Assembly: GCA_041984235.1 (NCBI GenBank)
Contig: JBHIYN010000001.1
Location: forward strand, 62,001 to 126,000
Direction of reading: 5' to 3'
DNA length: 64,000 bases
Source: JBHIYN01 sp041984235
GTDB lineage: Bacteria; Pseudomonadota; Gammaproteobacteria; Ga0077536
This document shows, piece after piece, positions 58,098-64,000 of this stretch. Within the stretch, counting starts at the first letter, position 1, and each line of letters opens with the position of its first letter. The position numbers and the translations under genes are program-made. The notes beneath the pieces were generated by a model. It saw nothing but the letters and a program-made list of their open reading frames with translations. It ran no database searches and was not told the origin of the DNA.

Positions 58098-59372
58098 TTG
58101 ATCCGTTCGCTGTGGGCCGTCGGCAGCCTGCTGTTGTCCATCGCCCTGCTGCTGTTCGGCCACGGCATGCACCTGACCCTGCTGCCGCTGGTCGCCGAGG
58201 CTTATCACTGGTCGCCGACCGTCAACGCGGCGACCACGTCGGCCTACTTTCTCGGCTTTGCTGCCGGCTGTCTGATCGTGCCGGTGTGGCTGCGCCTGAT
58301 CGGGCACGCGCGCGCCTTCACCGTGCTCGTCGCCACCACCACCGGTGCCCTGCTGGCGCTGGTGTTGCTGCCACACGCCCTCGCCTGGCTGGGCCTGCGC
58401 TTCGTCTACGGCATCGGCATTTCCGGCATCTACCTGACGGTGGAGAGCTGGCTCAACGACGCCACGGCGCGCGAGAGCCGCGGCACGGTGCTGGCGGTGT
58501 ACGCTTTCATCACCCTGCTGGCGATCTTCGGCGCGCAGATGCTGCTGCAGGCGCTGGAGATGGACCACGCGCGATGGCTGGTGCTGGCCGCGATCTTCAT
58601 CGTCGTCGCGGCGCTGCCAATCGGTCTGACCCGCCGGCCCATGCCCTTGCTCGGCGAGGCGACCCGTATCCGCGTGCGGGCCGTGCTCAACCCGGCCAAC
58701 CTGCCGGCCATCGCGGCCGGCATGCTGACCGGAACCTTCTGGGCGCTGGCGCCGGTTTTCGTGACCCGCCTGGGCTTCGGCAGCGACGGCGTCGCACGCT
58801 TCATGGCCGCGGCGGTCGGTGGCGGTATGCTGGCGGTCTACCCGCTCGGCTGGCTGAGCGACCGCGCCGGCCGCGCGCAGGTGCTCGGGGCGCTCGGTTT
58901 CGCCGGCATTCTCGTCAGCCTCGCTTTCCTCCTGCTCGGCCTGCGCGGGGAGGCGGCGGTAATGGTCTACGGCATGGTCTTCGGCGCCATCGTCATGCCC
59001 CTGTACGCCCTGTGCCTGGCGCTCGCCAACGACCTTGCCGGCGAGGCCGACTTCGTCGAGACCGGCAGCATCGCGATCATGGCCAATGCCAGCGGCATGG
59101 TGGTCGGCCCGCTGCTCGCCGGTTACAGCATCAGCGGCAGCGCGCCGATGGCGCTGGTGTGGTGCTGGGTTGCCGGCTTCGCCGCGCTCGGGATCTGCGC
59201 CGCGCTGGCCCATCGCCGCGGCCGGCAGGTGCCGGCCGAGCCGGCCGCATTCGAGCTCGTGCCACGCTCGGTGCCCGAGGTTCTGCACATCGATCCGCGC
59301 ACCGAAGCGGCGCCGGCAGACACCGCGGCCCCGGAGACCGTGGCGTCCGGCGCTGCCGGGTCGCGCGACTAG
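58098..59372 (+). CDS. MFS transporter (YfcJ/YcaD-like)
   Basis: A 424-residue major facilitator with twelve helices and a hydrophilic C-terminal tail of about 50 residues. GISGIYLTVESWLNDATARESRG is typical of the YcaD/YfcJ branch (given here in part: YLTVESWLNDATARESRG). The TTG at 58098 is chosen as start because GGAG lies 6 nt upstream and a hydrophobic helix begins at once; no ATG is available. The substrate is unknown. Its 3' end overlaps the convergent ADC-like gene by 4 bp. Confidence 0.85.
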   Translation: MIRSLWAVGSLLLSIALLLFGHGMHLTLLPLVAEAYHWSPTVNAATTSAYFLGFAAGCLIVPVWLRLIGHARAFTVLVATTTGALLALVLLPHALAWLGLRFVYGIGISGIYLTVESWLNDATARESRGTVLAVYAFITLLAIFGAQMLLQALEMDHARWLVLAAIFIVVAALPIGLTRRPMPLLGEATRIRVRAVLNPANLPAIAAGMLTGTFWALAPVFVTRLGFGSDGVARFMAAAVGGGMLAVYPLGWLSDRAGRAQVLGALGFAGILVSLAFLLLGLRGEAAVMVYGMVFGAIVMPLYALCLALANDLAGEADFVETGSIAIMANASGMVVGPLLAGYSISGSAPMALVWCWVAGFAALGICAALAHRRGRQVPAEPAAFELVPRSVPEVLHIDPRTEAAPADTAAPETVASGAAGSRD

Positions 59373-60133
59373 CGCGCGATCTTGCGCGCTCCGCCGGCCT
59401 CGGCGGGGGTTTCCAGGTCGACCTGGAAACGCACCGGCATCAGGTGCAGGTCGACGACCGCGTGCGAGCCGGCGATGGGCGTGGTCGGCCGCAGCGCCGG
59501 GTCACCCAGCGCGGCGGCATCGAAGGCGGCCAGGCGCGGCTTGCCGCGCAGCACGCGCTTGAACTCGTAGGCAGCCTCGAACTGGACCAGCGCGGGCGCG
59601 CCGTCGAGCCGCACCGCGTTCAACGGCGGCGAGTACTTGATGGTAGCGCCGGCGCCGACCAGCGGGATGCAGTCGGTGATGCTGACGTCGAGCACGTCAC
59701 GCCCGCCATCGGCGACCGTGCCACGTACGCGGTCGAAGGTCTCGCGGTAACCGACCGCCGCCGGGCGTGCCGCGAGCCCGTAGCGCGCGGCGAAGAAATC
59801 CGCTGCCGGCTCGCCGCTGGCGTAAGCAGCGGTGATGAAGTGGCGCGGCTTGATGCCGGTACGGCACGCGAGCCCGACCCAGGCCAGGTTGAAGGTGCCG
59901 AGCGGGCCGCCGGCCGCACGAATGCAGGTGATGCCGAGCACGGCCGGGATGCTCGGGTGCAGGCTGCCCGGCAGCAGCGCCTCGGCGACGCGCATGGGCG
60001 TCTCGAACAGCACGTAGAGGATCTCGGCATCCTCGATGACCACGGTGTCGCTGGCGGCGAGGTCCAGTGCGCGGTCCGCCACGGCGACGGTGGCGGCGGG
60101 ACGGCTTCCGTAGAGCAGCTCCGGCGTGCTCAT
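59369..60133 (-). CDS. Acetoacetate decarboxylase-like protein lacking the catalytic lysines
   Basis: A 254-residue protein with ADC-like sequence: LYVLFETPMRVAEALLPGSLHPS, GTFNLAWVGLACRTG, then RPAAVGYRETFDRVRGTV where the true ADC beside the AraC gene has PKKHG. The Lys-Lys pair is replaced by Ala-Ala, so it is unlikely to form the usual Schiff base. It may bind a ligand or use other chemistry. Start ATG overlaps the stop of the upstream LLM gene (ATGA), so the two are coupled. Confidence 0.65.
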   Translation of the reverse strand: MSTPELLYGSRPAATVAVADRALDLAASDTVVIEDAEILYVLFETPMRVAEALLPGSLHPSIPAVLGITCIRAAGGPLGTFNLAWVGLACRTGIKPRHFITAAYASGEPAADFFAARYGLAARPAAVGYRETFDRVRGTVADGGRDVLDVSITDCIPLVGAGATIKYSPPLNAVRLDGAPALVQFEAAYEFKRVLRGKPRLAAFDAAALGDPALRPTTPIAGSHAVVDLHLMPVRFQVDLETPAEAGGARKIAR

Positions 60134-61236
60134 GCGCTCACCGCCAGGTTCGTCTTGCTGTCGGCGAAGTGCGGCATCACTTCGGATGCGAACAGGCGCA
60201 TGCTCTCCAGCACGTCGGCCTGCGGCAGGTGCTCGCGTGACTGCACCATGAAGATGAGGTGGTCGGCGCCGGCGTCCTGCCAGCGCCCGATGGTGTCGAC
60301 CAGGGCGGCCGGATCGCCGAAGCACAGGCCGCTGGCCGGTGGCTTTTTCGTATCGCCGGGCGCGTTGGGATCCTGCCGCAGCGAGCCGAGCAGACCGAGC
60401 GCGGAGTAGTTGTTCGCGGGATAGGCTTCGGAGACTTCCACGGTCTGCCCCGCCATGTAACCGAAGGTCGAGATCAGCTCTTCGCCGCGCTGCTTCGCAT
60501 AGGCATCGTCCGGGTGGCAGTACATCCAGTTCGCGATCGCGACCTGGTTGGTGACGAAGGCGCCGACCGGCTCGCAGCGCGCGATGCGTTCGCGGTACTC
60601 GCGGATGCGCGGGATGTTGCGCTCGACGTCGGAGATCGACAGGATCAGCGCGCCCATGCCGCGGTCGGCGGCATCGAACTCGGTGCCGGGCGCAGTCACC
60701 GCGACCCACAGCGGCGGGTGCGGATCCTGCACGGGCTTGGGCAGGACGCAGCGCTCGGGCATGGAGAAGTAGGTGCCTTCGTAGGCGAAGCGCTCCTCGG
60801 TCCACATCTTCGGAATCACCCGGCAGTACTCGTCCCAGGTGCGCTTGGTGTCGTCGACGTTGGCATTGAAGCCGCCGAGCTCGTTCCAGGTCGAGGAGCG
60901 CCCGGTGCCGAACTCCACGCGCCCGTTGGAGAGCATGTCGAGGAAGGCGGCCTTCTCGGCCCAGCGGATCGGCGAGTGCATGGCCGGCACGCAGGTGCCG
61001 ATGCCGAAGCCGACGCGGATGTTCTTCGTCTCGCGCGCGACCGCGGTGAGGAACATGTCGGGGCAGCTCGAGTGGCTGTACTCCTCCAGGAAGTGGTGCT
61101 CCACGCACCACACGCTGGAGAAGCCGAGCTCGTCGGCGAGCACGGTCTGCTCGATCGCGTTCTCGTAGACCATGCGCTGGTTCTCGGTGGTGAACGGGCG
61201 CGGAGTGGACAGCTCGTAGAAGAGTCCGAATTTCAT
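60130..61236 (-). CDS. LLM-class flavin-dependent monooxygenase
   Basis: A 368-residue luciferase-like TIM-barrel: MKFGLFYELSTPRPF at the start, EHHFLEEYSHSSCPDMFLTAVA, RVGFGIGTCVPAMHSPIRWAEKAAFLDMLSNGR (in part) and WVAVTAPGTEFDAA. Such enzymes use FMNH2 and O2 to oxidise aldehydes, ketones or aromatic compounds and need a separate flavin reductase, not present here. It is translationally coupled to the ADC-like gene. Confidence 0.9.
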   Translation of the reverse strand: MKFGLFYELSTPRPFTTENQRMVYENAIEQTVLADELGFSSVWCVEHHFLEEYSHSSCPDMFLTAVARETKNIRVGFGIGTCVPAMHSPIRWAEKAAFLDMLSNGRVEFGTGRSSTWNELGGFNANVDDTKRTWDEYCRVIPKMWTEERFAYEGTYFSMPERCVLPKPVQDPHPPLWVAVTAPGTEFDAADRGMGALILSISDVERNIPRIREYRERIARCEPVGAFVTNQVAIANWMYCHPDDAYAKQRGEELISTFGYMAGQTVEVSEAYPANNYSALGLLGSLRQDPNAPGDTKKPPASGLCFGDPAALVDTIGRWQDAGADHLIFMVQSREHLPQADVLESMRLFASEVMPHFADSKTNLAVSA

Positions 61237-61344
61237 GGCGGCGGCCTCGCTGGCGGCGACTTGGATGGCGCCGCTAACCCTAAAGAGTGCGAGCGAGGCC
61301 GGTCAAGTGGATGACTGCCCCGGCGCTGTCGCGGGGCGGGGCGG

Positions 61345-61818
61345 CTAGGGCAGGGAGGCGCTGTCGCAGATGTGCCCGTCCTTGCCGGCACTTTCGCCAG
61401 AGCCGATCACGCTGAGCGCCGAGAGCATGCCGTCCATGCCGCGCGCACACTCGCGCACCCGGCGCATCTCGTCGGACTCGCCGACGCGCGCGGCGTAGTC
61501 CATGGCGCGATCCTGGGCCGCGTCGCGCCGGCCGTCCGCGCACAGGGCGCGGATCTCGCGGCCGACCGCCTCGCCTTCGCGCTGCATCGCCTGCAACGCG
61601 CCGGGGTCGATGCCCTGCAGGCACTCCTGCATGGCCATCGCCTCGGCCTGCAGGGTCTGCAGCTGCGACGGATCGGGCATCTGCATCTGCATTTGCCGCG
61701 CCTGCTCCATCATGCGCTCGAGATCGGCCGGCGCGGGCTGCTGGGCGAGGGCCGGCGGGCTGCCGGCGAGCGCGATGGCAGCGGTGAGCAGGGCGGGGAC
61801 GGTGCGGGTCAGTGGCAT
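61345..61818 (-). CDS. Small periplasmic protein, Met/Gln-rich, function unknown
   Basis: A 157-residue protein with a signal peptide (RTVPALLTAAIALAGSPPALA). The mature part is helical and rich in Met and Gln (EQARQMQMQMPDPSQLQTLQAEAMAMQECLQG, quoted in pieces: RQMQMQMPD and LQAEAMAMQECLQG) with four cysteines, one near the C-terminus. I do not recognise the family; Met-rich segments can bind copper but no such claim is supported here. The start at 61818 is the only one that gives a signal peptide. Confidence 0.65.
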   Translation of the reverse strand: MPLTRTVPALLTAAIALAGSPPALAQQPAPADLERMMEQARQMQMQMPDPSQLQTLQAEAMAMQECLQGIDPGALQAMQREGEAVGREIRALCADGRRDAAQDRAMDYAARVGESDEMRRVRECARGMDGMLSALSVIGSGESAGKDGHICDSASLP

Positions 61819-61957
61819 GACGGGAGCTTCCGGTTGCGGAACGTGAAGTATGCGCCATCGGCACGCGCAAACCGTGCGCGAGTGCGCGCTTTGCGGCAGT
61901 TGACTTGAGGTATCCATTGGCTGTCAAATCGCGCACCATTTTCGCGGAGCGGGACCC

Positions 61958-62671
61958 ATGGCGGCCGATCTGCTCGAACTGCCGGTCAGCATCGAGGCGC
62001 AGCCGGACGACATCACCTGCGGGCCGACCTGCCTGCACGCGGTCTACCGTTTCCTTGGCCTGGAGCTCGACCTGGCGCGCCTCATTGCCGACATTCCGCA
62101 CGTCGACGGCGGCGGCACGCTGGAAGTGCAGCTCGCCTGCGATGCCCTGCGGCGCGGCTTCCGCGCCACTATCTACACCTACAACCTCAACCTGTTCGAC
62201 CCGACCTGGTTCGAGCGCCGCGACACCGACATCGGCGCGCGTCTCGCCGCGCGTGCCGCCGCCCGCGACGACCCCAAGCTCGCCTTCGCCTGCGAGCAGT
62301 GGCGCGAGTACCTGGCGCTCGGCGGGCGGCTGCGTTTCGTCGATCTCACGCGCGCACTGCTGCGCGGCATGCTGCGACGCGGCGTACCGGTCATCGCAGC
62401 GCTCAACGTCACCTACCTGTACCGCCAGGCGCGCGTGTCCGGGCCCGAGGACGAGGCCGACGACGTCAACGGCGAGCCGTGCGGGCACTTCGTCGTGCTC
62501 GACGGCTACGATCGCACCGACCGCAGCATCCGTATCAGCGATCCCTACCTGGCCAACCCGGTCGCGGAGGGTCAGCAGTACGCCGTGCACATCGACCGCG
62601 TGATCGGCGCCATCCTGCTCGGCGTCATGACCTACGACGCCAGCCTGCTGCTCATCGAGCCGCGCGCATGA
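61958..62671 (+). CDS. Cytoplasmic C39-like cysteine peptidase paired with RimK-like protein
   Basis: A 237-residue protein with a papain-like C39 core: catalytic Cys in DDITCGPTCLHAVYRFLG, His in PCGHFVVLDGYD, and Asp in RISDPYLANP. There is no signal peptide or transporter fusion, unlike bacteriocin-processing C39 domains. It overlaps the RimK-like gene (ATGA). This combination recurs in proteobacteria, suggesting that the ATP-grasp protein adds residues to a substrate that this peptidase trims. Confidence 0.85.
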   Translation: MAADLLELPVSIEAQPDDITCGPTCLHAVYRFLGLELDLARLIADIPHVDGGGTLEVQLACDALRRGFRATIYTYNLNLFDPTWFERRDTDIGARLAARAAARDDPKLAFACEQWREYLALGGRLRFVDLTRALLRGMLRRGVPVIAALNVTYLYRQARVSGPEDEADDVNGEPCGHFVVLDGYDRTDRSIRISDPYLANPVAEGQQYAVHIDRVIGAILLGVMTYDASLLLIEPRA

Positions 62672-64000
62672 GCGCGCTGCTGGTCGTCGACAATCCGAAG
62701 CGCTGGCCGCTCGCGATCCCCGGGGTCGAGGTGATCGCGGCGCGCGACTACCTGACCGAACGCCGCTACAGCGACCTGCGTGCGGCCAAGGTCTTCAACC
62801 TGTGCCGCTCCTACCGCTACCAGAGCGTCGGCTACTACGTCTCGCTGCTGGCCGAGGCGCGCGGGCATCGGCCGCTGCCGACCATCGGCACGATCCAGGA
62901 TCTGCGCTCGCCAGCGGTGGTACGCACCCTCTCCGGTGAGCTCGACGAACGCGTGCAGCGCCTGTTCAAGCCGCTGCGTTCACGCAGCTTCGAGCTGAGC
63001 ATCTATTTCGGGCGCAACACCGCGCAGCGTTACCTGCCGCTGGCGCGCGCCTTGTTCGACCTGTTCCCGGCGCCGCTGCTGCGCGCCCGCTTCGAGCGCA
63101 GCGGTGCGCGCTGGGAGCTGCGCTCGATAGCGCTGCTCGCCGGCAGCGAGGTGCCGGACGCCCATCGCGGCTTCGTTGGCGAGGCCGCCGCGATGCACTT
63201 TGCCGGGGCGCGCAGCCGGCGCCGCCGGCGCAGCGCGCCGCGCTTCGATCTCGCCATCCTGGTCAACCCGGACGAGCCGTCGCCGCCGTCGGACGCGCGC
63301 GCGCTGCGCCGCTTCGAGCGCGCGGCCGACGCGGTCGGCTTCAGCACCGAGCGCATCACGCGTGACGACGCCGGCCGCCTGGCCGAGTTCGACGCGCTGT
63401 TCATACGCGAAACCACCGCGGTCAACCATCACACCTTCCGCATGGCGAGCCGCGCCGAGGCCGAGGGGCTGGTGGTGATCGACGATCCGCGCTCGATCAT
63501 CCGCTGCACGAACAAGGTCTACCTGGCCGAGCTGCTCGAACGACACGACGTCGCCACCCCGGACACGCTCATCGTGCATCGCGGCAACACCGCGCAGGTC
63601 GAGCCCGTGTGCGGCTTCCCCTGCGTACTGAAGGCGCCGGACAGCTCGTTCTCCGCCGGCGTGGTCAAGGCCGACGACGCCGACGCACTGGCGCGTGCAC
63701 TGGACAAGTTCTTCGCGCGTTCGGACCTGGTCGTCGCCCAGGCCTTCGTGCCCACCGATTTCGACTGGCGCGTAGGCGTGCTGGACGGCCGCCCGCTGTA
63801 CGTCTGCCGCTACCACATGGCCAAGCGCCACTGGCAGATCATCCAGCGCGACGACAGCGGCAACACCGCGGCGGAGGGTGCCGTCGACACGCTCGCCGTG
63901 GCCGAGGCGCCGGCCGACATCGTGCGCACCGCGGTGCGTGCCGCCAACCTCGTCGGCGACGGCCTCTACGGCGTCGATTTGAAGCGCGTCGGGCGGCGGG
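62668..64000 (+). CDS. RimK-like ATP-grasp ligase (3' end outside window)
   Basis: At least 444 codons, running off the window. The N-terminal region (about 1-150) resembles the RLAN domain of RimK-family proteins (RYSDLRAAKVFNLCRSYRYQ), and the ATP-grasp domain begins near residue 200, with DDPRSIIRCTNKVYLAELL, FPCVLKAPDSSFSAGVVKA and DFDWRVGVLDGRPLYVCRYHMAK matching glutathione-synthase/RimK ligases. It likely forms amide bonds, such as adding amino acids to a protein or peptide. ATGA overlap with the C39-like gene. Confidence 0.88.
   Translation, partial: MSALLVVDNPKRWPLAIPGVEVIAARDYLTERRYSDLRAAKVFNLCRSYRYQSVGYYVSLLAEARGHRPLPTIGTIQDLRSPAVVRTLSGELDERVQRLFKPLRSRSFELSIYFGRNTAQRYLPLARALFDLFPAPLLRARFERSGARWELRSIALLAGSEVPDAHRGFVGEAAAMHFAGARSRRRRRSAPRFDLAILVNPDEPSPPSDARALRRFERAADAVGFSTERITRDDAGRLAEFDALFIRETTAVNHHTFRMASRAEAEGLVVIDDPRSIIRCTNKVYLAELLERHDVATPDTLIVHRGNTAQVEPVCGFPCVLKAPDSSFSAGVVKADDADALARALDKFFARSDLVVAQAFVPTDFDWRVGVLDGRPLYVCRYHMAKRHWQIIQRDDSGNTAAEGAVDTLAVAEAPADIVRTAVRAANLVGDGLYGVDLKRVGRR

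Noticed and set aside
56304..59288. Long fused frame extending the ThDP decarboxylase to 994 residues
   Set aside because: The extension is antisense to the MFS gene and of low complexity; a normal ThDP enzyme start is at 57941.
1..64000. CRISPR arrays, prophage, insertion sequences, tRNA or rRNA genes
   Set aside because: No short regularly spaced repeats, transposase or phage structural genes, and no tRNA or rRNA sequence were recognised by eye; a tRNA could still be missed without a scan.

Overview
This is a very GC-rich bacterial chromosome segment carrying about 57 protein genes, one of them a UGA-containing selenoprotein, plus one decayed gene. No rRNA, tRNA, CRISPR, phage or IS genes were seen. 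Gene content points to a gammaproteobacterium, probably an uncultivated marine or sediment lineage: assimilatory nitrate reduction under sigma-54/NtrC-type signals and NasS/NasT, PEP-CTERM (exosortase-sorted) proteins, a DcaP-type porin, a bacterial lipocalin and many oxidative catabolic enzymes. This placement is inference; no marker gene in the window fixes the lineage.

Layout. 0-1.3 kb: the end of an operon encoding a UGSC-family selenoprotein, with an in-frame UGA and a SECIS-like hairpin, and its partner. 1.4-5.8 kb: a small secreted protein, a PEP-CTERM protein and a DUF1800/DUF1501 pair. 5.9-25.5 kb: a nitrogen block. On the minus strand is a five-gene heme/redox operon: a NirB-like flavoprotein fused to a [2Fe-2S] and a membrane cytochrome b-like domain, an 11-heme cytochrome c, a Tll0287-like heme protein, a small cytochrome c and a globin. 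On the plus strand are porin-nasT-nasS and then nrtA-nrtB-nrtDC-nasB-nasD-nasA-cobA. 25.6-28.4 kb: RDD and DjlA-like genes, a frameshifted SDR, and a 140-bp direct-repeat array. 28.4-46.5 kb: sigma-J-like factor with an AhpD-like membrane fusion, a second PEP-CTERM protein, amidohydrolases, SDR, MFS, CbiM-like permease, cyclase-family enzyme, GMC oxidoreductase, TerC, a tungsten aldehyde oxidoreductase, lipocalin, and a relic FAD monooxygenase. 46.5-61.3 kb: porin plus cytochrome c' lipoprotein, then a catabolic neighbourhood (acyl-CoA ligase, P450, PhyH dioxygenase, two limonene-epoxide-hydrolase-like proteins, AraC regulator, acetoacetate-decarboxylase-like proteins, ThDP decarboxylase, LLM monooxygenase). 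61.3-64 kb: a small periplasmic protein and a C39-peptidase/RimK-like pair.

The main discovery is regulatory. Three separate leaders (minus-strand heme operon, porin-nasTS, nrtA operon) each carry a sigma-54 -24/-12 element followed by two stem-loops with six-base loops. All six loops have A at position 1 and G at position 4, which is the RNA signature bound by ANTAR antiterminators. A terminator follows each pair: two are strong with U-runs (nrtA and heme operons) and one is weaker (porin). In the two strong leaders the second hairpin overlaps the terminator's 5' strand, so the two folds exclude each other. The ANTAR protein NasT and its nitrate sensor NasS are encoded between the leaders. 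The cytochrome/globin operon therefore appears to belong to the same nitrate/nitrite-induced, nitrogen-limitation-activated regulon as the assimilatory enzymes. This suggests an uncharacterised trans-membrane electron-transfer module tied to nitrite or NO handling.
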